Shown here: one piece after another, positions 40,337 to 48,909 of the stretch | Position numbering within the stretch: the stretch's first letter is position 1 | How the letters are laid out: each line of letters opens with the position of its first letter | Assembly (NCBI GenBank): GCA_910575035.1 | Contig: CAJTDL010000001.1 | Location: forward strand, 248,001-312,000 | Length of the DNA: 64,000 nt | From: Lachnospiraceae bacterium | GTDB taxonomy: Bacteria > Bacillota > Clostridia > Lachnospirales > Lachnospiraceae | Direction: 5' to 3' | Notes under the pieces: generated by a model | Told to the model about the DNA's origin: nothing | Database searches by the model: none | The model's input: the letters and a program-made list of their open reading frames with translations, nothing else | Made by a program: the position numbers and the translations under genes

Positions 40337-41800
40337 ATGAGCTCAAAAAAGTTGAAACGTTTCTTAAGCGTTGTATTATCACTTAGCATGGTTTTGTCCT
40401 TGAATACCACGAACTTTGCATCCGAAATCACTCCAGAAAGCACAGAGACACAGATAGAGGCAGAGGCAGAGGTAGAGGCAGATGCGGAGGCAGAGGCTGA
40501 TAAGGTGCCTGAGGAGCAGCATACAGAAGATACGGCAGAGGCCAATTGTTCAGAGAATGGCCATATATTTGAAGACGGCATCTGTACCATATGCCAGGAA
40601 TCAGAAGAGGGGACGGAGGAAGAGGCACCAGAAGAAGCAGAACCTGCAGCAGAGGAGCCTGCAGCAGAAGATGAGGTTTTTGTGGGGGAAGATACACAGG
40701 ATGAAGTATTTTCTGCACAGGCGCCAGGAATTGCGCCGCAGGCAGACGAAGCAGGGGCGGAAACACCCACTGATCCAGAGAAGGATCCGACAAAATGTGA
40801 TGGGGAGAACCATGTGTATACCGTGTCCATTGTAAGGCCAGCATCCTGTACAACCAGCGGCATGGGGAAAAAGACCTGCCAGTGCAAGCAAAACAGCAGC
40901 TTTGTAACCCTTCAGCCACGCCATTCTTACCAGAAGATTGGAGAGGATAAGAACCCTGTCCTGGAAGATGGGAAAGTTGTAGTGGCTGACGATGCGCCAA
41001 AGCTGGTAAGGGCGACTGCAACATGTACGTCCTCAGGCCTGGTTACCTATAAGTGCAGCAAATGCTCACAGCCATATAATGTAACGACAGCGCCCTTAAA
41101 ACATACCTTCGAACGCCTGGAAGGATGGCCGGAGAAAAAGCCTGATCCAACCGAAATCAAGAACCCAACCTGCGGCGGAGAGGCTGGGAAGAAGATTTGG
41201 AAATGCGGGGAATGCGAGTATAGCTATGAAGAAGCAATTGAGCCGACAGGGAAACATACCTATTATGATAAGGAAATTGCAGAAACATGTACAACGCCAA
41301 GGTGTACATTAAAGGTTTGCAGCCAATGCCAGGAAGTAGCCCCAGGGGCAGAGCCTGTCCCAATTACCGGGGAGAATGCAAGGAGGCGCTTGGGCCATTC
41401 CTTTGAAGCTACTACGGATGGAGGCCTTTTGCTGAAAGAAGACATCAGTGACGGCATCCTTGAAGTATCCAGTAAAGTAGCGCCAATTGAAAGTAAGGAT
41501 GCTACCTGCCTGGAAGATGGCTATAAGATTTATGAGTGTACAGGGGATCATGGCTGCGGCTTTAAATATAAAAAAGTAATCAAAGCACGCGGATCCCATG
41601 AAGAGAAAGAAATGGCAGATTTTATCCCGCCCACTTGTACCGAGAACGCAAAATATATCACCCGCTGCAAATATTGTGATGAGCCTGTGGGTGAGGAGAT
41701 TGACGCCTTAGATCTATACCTTGAACTGAATGGCGGGGATGAGGAAGCTGCCATTGCCGCGGCAAAGGATGCAGGGGCATATAAGCTTGGCCATATTTAG
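40337..41800 (+). CDS. N-terminal part of a giant secreted Cys-rich repeat protein, ends at an in-frame amber codon
   Basis: These 487 residues begin with a signal peptide (about 1-30) and an acidic Glu/Ala low-complexity region (about 33-140). Repeats of the form ATCTxxGxxxYxCxxC, ending in Ile-Pro and Gly-His, follow; for example PTCGGEAGKKIWKCGECEY. Such repeats are common in Lachnospiraceae surface proteins and probably fold around Cys pairs or a metal. Translation stops at TAG (41798-41800, codon 488), but the same frame continues for 926 more codons with the same repeats. The ribosome site is AAAGGAG, 12 bases upstream. The truncated product would be secreted but would lack most repeats. 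No LPXTG or other anchor is seen. Confidence 0.75.
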   Translation: MSSKKLKRFLSVVLSLSMVLSLNTTNFASEITPESTETQIEAEAEVEADAEAEADKVPEEQHTEDTAEANCSENGHIFEDGICTICQESEEGTEEEAPEEAEPAAEEPAAEDEVFVGEDTQDEVFSAQAPGIAPQADEAGAETPTDPEKDPTKCDGENHVYTVSIVRPASCTTSGMGKKTCQCKQNSSFVTLQPRHSYQKIGEDKNPVLEDGKVVVADDAPKLVRATATCTSSGLVTYKCSKCSQPYNVTTAPLKHTFERLEGWPEKKPDPTEIKNPTCGGEAGKKIWKCGECEYSYEEAIEPTGKHTYYDKEIAETCTTPRCTLKVCSQCQEVAPGAEPVPITGENARRRLGHSFEATTDGGLLLKEDISDGILEVSSKVAPIESKDATCLEDGYKIYECTGDHGCGFKYKKVIKARGSHEEKEMADFIPPTCTENAKYITRCKYCDEPVGEEIDALDLYLELNGGDEEAAIAAAKDAGAYKLGHI

Positions 41801-44581
41801 GATAATGAGAAGACCGAAATACCAGGAAGCTGTACCTCAAGCGGCATCAGCACCTTTACCTGCAGCAGATGCAGCGCAGAGGAAATGCGTGAGGTTCCTG
41901 CCCGCCATGACTTTGAGGATGAGAACCACAATTTGAAGGCAGGCCTTATAGCAGACGATGAGAATAATCTGTATGTAGCCGCGGAAGCTACCTGTACGGA
42001 AACAGGGATTGCTTACTGCACTTGTAAAAAATGCCATACCCGCAGGACGGATATTGTAATTCCTGCCACAGGGCATAACTACGGCACCGTGACAGATACT
42101 TATGAAAATTATACTGAAGATACAGATGACGGCGTACTAAAACAGGATTTTGTATGCCATGACGGGCAGGCTGTTTATACATGCAAGAACACCCCTTGCG
42201 AACATTCCTATACCGTAGATATTCCTGCAAAGCCTCATAAGCCTGCAGATATTGCAGATACAAAGCCTGCAACCTGCACAGAGCCTTCCACACAGGCAAT
42301 TTTCTGTACTGTATGTAATGATCCGACTTCAGATGAAAGGGTGGTAGGCCCTAAGCTTGGCCATACATTTGAAGTTATTGGGGAGGACGGAGAGGTTCAG
42401 GTAGACGAAAACGGGGATATTGTAATCAGTGATACAGCTGGGACGCCAGATCAGGTTGAGGCTTCCTGTACAAAAGAAGGGTCTATTACCTATACCTGTA
42501 CCAACAGTGGGTGTAATGAGACGCATGTGATTACCATTCCGAAAAAGCCCCATAATGCAGACCAGGTGGAGATTATAGAGCCAACCTGCCAGGCAAATGG
42601 CAAGATTAAGGAAACCTGTACAGAATGCAATGAGTATTCTGTCACTAAGGATGTTACAGAAGTATATAGTGACGAAGAGATTACAGCAATGGATCTCTGG
42701 CAGAGGGATGGGCATGAGTGGAAAATAGAAGCCGTGTTTAATGCCCCCACATGTACGACAAACGGCGTTGCTATGTATAAGTGCAGATTATGCCAGGGTA
42801 CGGAGAACCGTACACTGAAGGCACACCACAGCTATATAGACGAAGACGGAAAATTGATTCCGGCAGATGAGTACCTCAAAGATACTACTGGTGAGGATGG
42901 AACCACTTACCTGAAATATGCCAAAAAAGCAGACTGTGAGAATGACGGGATTGCCATTTACACATGCAAGGACTGCCAAGCAGGCACAGAAGGCCATACC
43001 TACGAAGGAACGGTAGAGAAACTGGGGCATGAGTTTGACGATGGCGAAGCCGCCCCAAATGTAAAGGAGTGCCAGCCAGGGACAATTACGTATACTTGCC
43101 AGAGGGAAATCAATGGCGTGAAATGCGGGAAGACGAAGGAAGATCCTTTGCCAGAAACGGCAAAAGCGCATATTTACATTGACAAAGAAATCCCGGCAAC
43201 CTGTGTAGAACCAAAGAAAACAGGAAAATTCTGCAAGTGGTGTAATGAAACCCAGCCAGGCACAACGCCTACAGTGGTAGAAGGGACAAACCCGAACGGC
43301 CATTCTTATATAAGCGACAAGGAGAACGGCCTTGCACTGACAGATGCAGAGGGCAATACCGTATATGTAAAGAAGGATACAGAACTTACAGAGAACACAG
43401 ATTACATTGTAGTTAAGGGAGAATCCTGCGGGGATCCAGGTACCAGGACTTATAAGTGCACTGTGGATGAATGCGGCGATGAGATTACGTTAACCGTGCC
43501 AGGGCTGGAGCATAAGTGGAGCGCCTGGACTGTGGAGAAAGCAAACTGCACCGATCCAGCCAGAAAAGAACGTACCTGCAGTTTGTGTGAGGAAAAAGAC
43601 AAGCAGTTTGTGACAGGCAGCAAGCCGGCAGAAGGCGACGATGCCCATAATTGGATTAAAGATGAGGGGCAGGAAGATGTGCTTTGCGGTGAGGTCACCT
43701 TTACATGCGAATATAACCCAGCCCATACAAAGACTGAAAAAGTCCATAATTGGGATGAAGAAAATACCGTTTCAACAGCCCATGGCGGATTCAAAATTGT
43801 AAGCTGTAAAAATGAGAAGTGTGAAGTTACCAAGATCGACAGCAGCGCAGCAGAAACAGGCTATGTTTATTGTGAGACATGCAAGGATGGCGTAAAGCCA
43901 GAGGCATTTGGCGCGTATCCGCCTACTTGCGAAAAAATAGGAAAAACAGACAAGGAAATCTGCCCAAGCTGCGGCAAGACCTTTAAAGAGGCGCAGGATA
44001 TCCCTGCAAAAGGCCATGAATATGTGCGTGAGGTTGTAAAAGAAGCAAGCTGCGTAGACGGCTACAGCGAAGAAATATGCAAGAACGATGATACGCATAG
44101 GCGCAACAGGGTTGTAATACCGGCAACTGGTGAGATTGCCCATCAATTTGTAAAGGTAGAGGACAAAGATTATAGGGAATGCTCTGAATGCAAGACCAAA
44201 GATGTCGTTGCCGCTACCAGGATTGAAGCAGGTGTAGATGGCGGGAAGAACGTAATCCGCCTGATTGCAGATACACAGCTTATAGATGAGGAAAAATATG
44301 AGATTCTTCAGCGGGGCATCCTGTACTATACGGCAGCAGATGGATACCCAGGCCGTCTGGTGATGGAGGATGTGGGCAATGTTGAAAAGCTGAAGATGAA
44401 GGAAATAACAAATGCAGAAGCTATCGGTGCGCGCATTCCAATCGTTATCGGCACAGCTACTACCAGGGTTGTTTATGCCAGGGCATATGTAGTTATCCGG
44501 GATAAGGAGTCAAAAGATGTCAGCACCAGGTATGGTGAGGTTGTTTCCGGAAGCTTTGAAAGCCTTGGAGGAGGCCGTTAA
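41801..44581 (+). pseudogene. C-terminal part of the Cys-rich surface protein, separated by the amber codon
   Basis: This segment continues the frame of the 40337 gene directly after its TAG. It encodes about 926 residues: roughly twelve more Cys-pair repeats (for example ATCTETGIAYCTCKKCHT and PPTCEKIGKTDKEICPSCG) and a C-terminal domain without Cys repeats (about the last 125 residues, from TRIEAGVDGGKNVIRLIADT). The first ATG is at 41885, inside a repeat, with no good ribosome site and no signal peptide, so independent secretion is unlikely. The codon pattern is intact with no other stop or frameshift, which points to a recent nonsense mutation, an assembly error or read-through. Confidence 0.8.
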
Positions 44582-44605
44582 GCAGCAAATGCCATAAGGT
44601 TTTTG

Positions 44606-44643
44606 GAGCCATCCTTAGGGATGCAGTCCCTTAAGGGTGGCTC
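44606..44643 (+). terminator. Terminator after the surface-protein gene
   Basis: GAGCCATCCTTAGGG pairs with CCCTTAAGGGTGGCTC (one bulge), and a T-rich tail (TGCTGTCTGTCTTTT) follows. Confidence 0.7.
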
Positions 44644-44700
44644 TGCTGTCTGTCTTTTCCGCTGTCGAGTCTTGCATATGGATGAAAGGTGAGAGATAAA

Positions 44701-45357
44701 ATGTGTAGAAAAATTCAGGCATTTGCCATGTGCGCTGCCTTATGCGCTTTCTTGGCTGCCTGCGGCGGCCAAGATTCCCTGGGGCCAAAGGGCGGTATCC
44801 TATCCAAAGAGGCAGGGGAAAGCCATACAAATGGCCAGGATAGCGGCGCAGAAAGCAGGGCTTCAAAGGAAAATGAAGATGGGAAGGGCAGCCAGGATTC
44901 CCAGAATACATCAGCGGATGAACCTGGTTCTAAGGACAGTGAGGGCAGAGTAGAGGATATGGAGCCGCTGCTGGGAGCAGATGCTACAGATGAAGATTTA
45001 CTGGAAGTATTAAAAGAAGAAACCACAGTTGTGTCAGATGCAGATTACGCCGTTATACTCCATTCCTTTCAGGAGGATACAAATAACCATGTGGGGAAGA
45101 TATATCAGATAGAAGGCACATATGTAGTGGAAGACGGCGTTCCCTACCTTAGCAGGACGGTTGTGGATGGGGAAAAACGGGAGCCTTGCCGCATTCCCCT
45201 GAAATATATTATGGAGGAGCCTGAGGAGGGTGCATGGATTCGCGTGACCGGGATCCTAAACCGTGGGGAGGTTGGAGTAAAGGTTGTCCCCCTGCTAGAG
45301 GTGACAGTGCTTCAGCTTCCAGATACCCCGGGCCAGGCAGAGATTTTGACCCAATAG
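44701..45357 (+). CDS. Lipoprotein with acidic linker and C-terminal OB-like domain
   Basis: This 218-residue protein has a lipoprotein signal ending AFLAACGGQ. A Ser/Glu/Asp-rich linker (about 30-95) is followed by a compact domain (about 100-218) with KIYQIEGTYVVEDGVPYLSR and EGAWIRVTGILNRGEVGVKV, which look like OB-fold strands. I do not recognise a named family. The ATG at 44701 was chosen for AAAGGTGAGAG upstream. It lies after the Cys-rich surface-protein gene and 56 bp before the 35-aa peptide gene, so these two may share a transcript. Confidence 0.8.
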   Translation: MCRKIQAFAMCAALCAFLAACGGQDSLGPKGGILSKEAGESHTNGQDSGAESRASKENEDGKGSQDSQNTSADEPGSKDSEGRVEDMEPLLGADATDEDLLEVLKEETTVVSDADYAVILHSFQEDTNNHVGKIYQIEGTYVVEDGVPYLSRTVVDGEKREPCRIPLKYIMEEPEEGAWIRVTGILNRGEVGVKVVPLLEVTVLQLPDTPGQAEILTQ

Positions 45358-45413
45358 CCAGATAGGCGCAATAGACAGCTACCAAAAACTCAGCAGAAGG
45401 AGGTGTGGATTCT

Positions 45414-45521
45414 ATGAAAGTTTATGAAACCCCGGAACTGGAAATTATTCGGTTCGAGAGAGATGATATTATTGCCACAAGCGGCGGCTATGAAGAGTTT
45501 CCGCCAGAAGAGTTAGATTAA
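45414..45521 (+). CDS. 35-residue orphan peptide with an ATSGG motif
   Basis: This small gene has an excellent ribosome site (AAGGAGGTG, about 9 bases upstream) and is closed by a strong terminator. The peptide starts MKVYETPELEIIRFERDD and continues IIATSGG, then a Tyr/Glu/Pro-rich acidic tail. Short peptides with a leader of the type KxYExPExEIIxFE, followed by D-[IV]-I-x-TSGG, recur in Lachnospiraceae genomes as I remember them. They resemble RiPP-type precursors, but no maturation enzyme is adjacent here. Function unknown. It is too short for most gene callers. Confidence 0.7.
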   Translation: MKVYETPELEIIRFERDDIIATSGGYEEFPPEELD

Positions 45522-45566
45522 TTTCCATACTATTAGGGGCTGTGAGTAAATGGCAGTTCCAAAATA

Positions 45567-45605
45567 GGGAGACAATGACTCAGAATGAGCCATTGTCTCC
45601 CTTTC
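45567..45605 (+). terminator. Strong terminator after the small peptide gene
   Basis: GGGAGACAATG (45567-45577) and CATTGTCTCCC (45591-45601) form a perfect stem, extended by CTCA/TGAG, with TTT after it. Confidence 0.88.
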
Positions 45606-45631
45606 CTATTTGTATCAAAACTGTCTGATAC

Positions 45632-45697
45632 CAGGTGAGTGTAAGCGTCTATCGAGGGTTTAAATGGCTGGCGTCAGGTGAGTGTAAGCGTTTATCA
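45632..45697. repeat. Direct repeat of about 22 bp
   Basis: CAGGTGAGTGTAAGCGT followed by YTATC occurs at 45632 and 45675, 43 bp apart. It lies in the gene-free gap 45606-46300. Confidence 0.7.
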
Positions 45698-45718
45698 GTA
45701 ATTTTAGTGACTGGTAGC

Positions 45719-45766
45719 GGCTCCTCCCTGACTATGTTTTCAATGCCTATAAGCTGTGAGAAAGAT
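45719..45766 (+). repeat. Dispersed intergenic repeat, copy 3 (partial)
   Basis: It contains CTCCCTGACTATGTTTTC and CAATGCCTATAAGCTG, matching the first half of the copies at 34068 and 36504 (inverted). Confidence 0.55.
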
Positions 45767-45879
45767 TTTCCGCTTAGATTGCTGGCATTGGCGTAGAACA
45801 ATATTTACTTGCCCAGGCACTACAAATAATCTGGCAGTTGAGAGCCTTAGTCTGCTGAAGATAGCAGCAGAGCCATCTG

Positions 45880-45961
45880 CAACGGGAAAATGGCAATCAG
45901 CCCATTTCTGCAACGGGAAAATGGCAATCAGCCCATTTCTGCAACGGAAAAATGGCAATCA
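45880..45961. repeat. 31-bp tandem repeat, about 2.7 units
   Basis: Units start at 45880, 45911 and 45942 with GCAACGGGAAAATGGCAATC or a one-base variant. The copies are directly abutting, with no spacers. Confidence 0.9.
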
Positions 45962-46204
45962 GACCCTTTGCCCAGGGAGCCAATGAATTTGTGGAATTAT
46001 ATAACAAGGCATCAGCTGTTTCTGGCATGTGTTTGTTCCTTTGCTGGTTAAATGCAGGATCCATAGTCTTGTCATTCAGGGCTTTTTTACAGGAATCTTA
46101 CTTAGGGGTCTATGCGGAATCAAACTGGATACTTAGTGAAACTACATTGTTTTATGGGCAATGCCAACCCCGCCCATCCAGATGCCAAACTCCGCCCATC
46201 CATC

Positions 46205-46271
46205 CAGATGTCCATTCCCGCTCCCTGTCTGTTAATCCTTTAAGTTCCTGGCATTGTCCATGAATAGTAAC
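46205..46271. repeat. Solo right end of the 411-bp palindromic element
   Basis: It aligns with the last 67 bases of the element at 19597-20007: ATTCCCG, CTCCCTGT and TTAAGTT blocks are shared, and both end CATGAATAGTAAC or near it. The left end is missing. AGTTTTAT follows as the would-be target duplication. Confidence 0.7.
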
Positions 46272-46311
46272 AGTTTTATCACTAAAGGTGTTGGAAGAAG
46301 CATTCCATCTC

Positions 46312-46340
46312 TTGAAAATTTCCCCGAAATACTTTATACT
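46312..46340 (+). promoter_or_regulatory. Sortase gene promoter
   Basis: TTGAAA, 17 bases and TATACT, 49 bp before the ATG at 46389 and just after the element end. Confidence 0.7.
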
Positions 46341-46388
46341 GGAAGCAGCAGATATTTAATATCCAAAAATTTTTTCAGGGGGTTACCA

Positions 46389-47147
46389 ATGGAGAAAAAG
46401 AAAAAAAAGAGCAGGATCCCAATCCTAATAATCCTGCCCGTACTGGCAGTGTTTATTTATTCCCTGGTAAAAATAGGGGTGCCGCTCCTGGAATACCGCC
46501 AGGGGGAAAAGGTCTATGAAAGCCTGGAAGAATATGTATCCTTCCCAGAGGACGGTTCTTACCGCCAGGGGGAAATGCCCGTGGATTTTGAGGCGCTGCG
46601 GAAAGTGAACCCAGACATCATAGGCTGGATCGTAATCAACGGCCTGGAGATCAGCTACCCTATCGTACAAGGGGAGGACAATGATTTCTACCTGAAGCAT
46701 ACTTTCGATAAAGCCGAAAATTCCAGCGGCTGCATTTTCGTGGAGGTGGAAAATTCCCCGGATTTCAGTGACAACAATACCTTTATCTATGGCCATAATA
46801 TGAAGAACAAATCCATGTTTGCCAAGCTGAACCGTTATCAGGAGGAAGACACCTTCCGCAAGAACCCAGAATTTGTGATTTATACACCAGAAGGCATGCT
46901 GCGCTATCAGATTTATTCCTGCCATGTAGCCCGGCTTGGGACAGAATCCTTTACCTATCGGATCGAGGGGGAAGAAGAATTTGCAAAATGGCTGGATACT
47001 GTGAAATCGGAGAGTTACTATGATACAGGCATTACGCCAGATATTTCCCAGAAGTCTGTTACCTTGATGACCTGCACTCCAGCTGGGCATGACTATCGCT
47101 GCTTAGTCCATGCCGTCTTAGTGGAGGATACCCGGGGGCAAAAATAA
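46389..47147 (+). CDS. srtB: Class B sortase
   Basis: This 252-residue membrane transpeptidase has an N-terminal signal anchor (about 10-30). The catalytic triad is visible: His136 in IYGHNMKNKSMF, Cys229 in TLMTCTPAG and Arg237 in HDYRCLVHA. The long helical insertion between these elements and the overall length fit class B. Such enzymes attach specific surface proteins, often with NP[QK]TN-like signals, to peptidoglycan. I find no substrate with a recognisable sorting signal in this window. The ATG at 46389 was chosen for the AGGGGG just upstream; a longer frame would run back into the palindromic element and is an artefact. Confidence 0.93.
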   Translation: MEKKKKKSRIPILIILPVLAVFIYSLVKIGVPLLEYRQGEKVYESLEEYVSFPEDGSYRQGEMPVDFEALRKVNPDIIGWIVINGLEISYPIVQGEDNDFYLKHTFDKAENSSGCIFVEVENSPDFSDNNTFIYGHNMKNKSMFAKLNRYQEEDTFRKNPEFVIYTPEGMLRYQIYSCHVARLGTESFTYRIEGEEEFAKWLDTVKSESYYDTGITPDISQKSVTLMTCTPAGHDYRCLVHAVLVEDTRGQK

Positions 47148-47195
47148 TTGGCAGTTTCCAAAAAACATATAGATTGAGATTGGGGGTAATCCAAA

Positions 47196-47933
47196 ATGCC
47201 ATTTGAAAAGGAAAAAAAGATAGAAGCATTTTTAGAGCTGGTACAGAAATCGGATAATATTGTTTTTTTTGGCGGAGCCGGCGTGTCTACAGAAAGCGGC
47301 ATACCAGATTTCCGCAGCGTGGACGGCTTGTATAATCAGGAGTATGACTATCCGCCAGAAACTATTTTAAGCCACACTTTTTACTGCAGGAAGCCAGAAG
47401 AATTTTATCGGTTTTACCGCAACAAGATGCTCTGCCTTACCGCTCAGCCTAATATGGCGCATAAAAAGCTGGCGGAGCTTGAGGCGGCAGGAAAGGTAAA
47501 GGCTGTGATTACCCAGAATATTGACGGCTTGCATCAGCTTGCCGGAAGCAAAAAGGTATTAGAGCTCCATGGCAGCGTCCATCGGAATTATTGTGAGTCC
47601 TGCCATGCATTCTATGATGCAGAATATATCCTTCACAGCCAGGAAGTTCCCCATTGTGAGAAGTGCGGCGGGGACATTAAGCCAGATGTGGTGCTGTATG
47701 AGGAAGGATTGGACAATCGTACCATCCAGGAGGCGGTGTCCTATATCAGCCAGGCAGATATGCTGGTGATTGGCGGCACTTCCCTAGCAGTATATCCGGC
47801 GGCAGGCCTGGTAGATTATTATCAGGGCAATAAGCTGGTGCTGGTCAATAAGACAGCCACCCCAAGGGACGGCATGGCAGATCTGGTATTACAGGAGAGC
47901 ATTGGGGAACTGTTTGGGAAGATTGAATGCTGA
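47196..47933 (+). CDS. cobB: NAD-dependent protein deacylase (sirtuin)
   Basis: This 245-residue cytoplasmic enzyme belongs to the Sir2 family. The NAD-binding GGAGVSTESGIPDFRS lies near the N-terminus. TQNIDGLHQLAGS and the catalytic His in ELHGSVHRNYC follow. A zinc module has four Cys (CESCHAFYD and HCEKCGG), and the fold closes with VIGGTSLAVYPAAGLV. It removes acetyl or other acyl groups from lysines, coupled to NAD cleavage. The gene lies 48 bp after srtB and may be co-transcribed with it; DUF951 follows. The start is preceded by TTGGGGGT. Confidence 0.93.
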   Translation: MPFEKEKKIEAFLELVQKSDNIVFFGGAGVSTESGIPDFRSVDGLYNQEYDYPPETILSHTFYCRKPEEFYRFYRNKMLCLTAQPNMAHKKLAELEAAGKVKAVITQNIDGLHQLAGSKKVLELHGSVHRNYCESCHAFYDAEYILHSQEVPHCEKCGGDIKPDVVLYEEGLDNRTIQEAVSYISQADMLVIGGTSLAVYPAAGLVDYYQGNKLVLVNKTATPRDGMADLVLQESIGELFGKIEC

Positions 47934-47991
47934 GGGTAGGGAAGGGTATTTGTGAAGATTCGTTATTGAGGATATAGAAAGGAAAGGGCAT

Positions 47992-48192
47992 ATGCCAATA
48001 CCATTTGAAGTAGGGGATATTGTACGGCTGAAAAAACAGCATCCCTGCGGCAGCAGTGAGTGGGAGGTGCTCCGGGTAGGGGCAGATTTCCGGCTGAAAT
48101 GCCTGGGCTGTGGCCATCAGGTAATGCTGGCAAGGAAACTGGTAGAGAAAAACAGCCGGGGAATCCGAAAAAAGGGGGATGCAGAAGGATAA
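47992..48192 (+). CDS. DUF951 family small protein
   Basis: This 66-residue protein is a complete DUF951 domain: FEVGDIVRLKKQHPCGSSEW, then LRVGADFRLKCLGCGHQVML. The three conserved Cys and an SH3-like fold suggest nucleic-acid or metal binding, but the function is not established. GAAAGG lies 9 bases before the ATG. It follows the sirtuin gene by 58 bp. Confidence 0.9.
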   Translation: MPIPFEVGDIVRLKKQHPCGSSEWEVLRVGADFRLKCLGCGHQVMLARKLVEKNSRGIRKKGDAEG

Positions 48193-48211
48193 GGAAGTTT
48201 CATTTTATTCC

Positions 48212-48240
48212 TTGCGTTTTTGAAGGAAAGCTGGTATACT
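48212..48240 (+). promoter_or_regulatory. Promoter of the 48304 lipoprotein gene
   Basis: TTGCGT, 17 bases and TATACT, 64 bp before the start codon. Confidence 0.6.
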
Positions 48241-48303
48241 ATTACTGCTAGGTGCAATCCTTAAGCATCAAAATGAAAATAGAGGAAAGTGGAGGAAAAG
48301 AAA

Positions 48304-48690
48304 ATGAAAAAATGTATAACAGCGCTTATGCTTACAGCGGTCATGATGGTATTTGCGGCATGCGGCGGCAGTGGCAGTGATGCTCCGGTTGTAGGGGAGT
48401 GGAAGATGACTCAGATTGAGGCAATGGGCGTTACGGTAAGTGTGGACGAGTATATGGAGGCAATGGGCGGAGACGCTGAAGATATGGATATGAAAATGAC
48501 CATTAAAGGGGATGGAACATTTACTGGCAAGATAGATAATGAAGAGTCAGATGGGACATGGGAATATAAGGAGCCAACCCTTACGCTTAACGCCGATGGT
48601 GAGAGCATGGATTGCGAGTACAAGGACGGCAAGCTGACAATGAGTATTGAAGAAGATGGCCAGACTTTTTCTGCCGTTTTTGAGAAATAA
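48304..48690 (+). CDS. Small lipoprotein, lipocalin-like
   Basis: This 128-residue protein has a lipoprotein signal ending VFAACGGSG. The remainder is a beta-rich domain with the pattern VGEWKMTQIEA, MTIKGDGTFTGKI, GTWEYKEPTLTLN and KLTMSIEEDGQTFSAVFEK, as in lipocalin-like small secreted proteins of Clostridia. The binding partner is unknown. The ATG at 48304 was chosen for GGAGGAAAAG upstream; an in-frame start at 48289 lacks a ribosome site. It is monocistronic. Confidence 0.85.
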   Translation: MKKCITALMLTAVMMVFAACGGSGSDAPVVGEWKMTQIEAMGVTVSVDEYMEAMGGDAEDMDMKMTIKGDGTFTGKIDNEESDGTWEYKEPTLTLNADGESMDCEYKDGKLTMSIEEDGQTFSAVFEK

Positions 48691-48829
48691 GGGTTTTGCA
48701 GCAGCTTTGGCTCCAGCAGAATATAGATTACAGCAGGGTTAGGTTTCCGCAGGGAGGCCTAGCCCTAGTTTTGTATAAACGCAAGGGCGTGCGTGACAGG
48801 ATTTTCCAGATGTATTTTTTGCCTGAAAA

Positions 48830-48838
48830 TGATATAAT
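48830..48838 (+). promoter_or_regulatory. Extended -10 promoter of the hydrolase gene
   Basis: TGATATAAT is an extended -10 element, about 72 bp before the ATG at 48910. No good -35 box is seen. Confidence 0.45.
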
Positions 48839-48909
48839 GGTTAATGGTACAAATCTTCCGCGAATTTGGGAATACGCCATGTTGGATATTAGAAAAGGAT
48901 TTTGAGCCT

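Noticed and set aside
39845-40386. Several overlapping frames in the leader of the surface-protein gene
   Set aside because: No ribosome sites, and they are Arg/Gly/Trp-rich as expected for GC-rich non-coding DNA. One runs into the real gene in another frame.
41798-41800. TAG read as pyrrolysine or other programmed recoding
   Set aside because: No downstream recoding element or suppressor gene is evident, and the surrounding repeat does not need a special residue. A nonsense mutation or sequence error is simpler.
45880-45961. Possible CRISPR array (31-bp repeats)
   Set aside because: The units abut directly with no unique spacers and there are no cas genes. It is a simple tandem repeat.
46254-46388. 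N-terminal extension of the sortase
   Set aside because: It begins inside the palindromic element end and crosses the promoter. The ATG at 46389 directly before the signal anchor is the better start.
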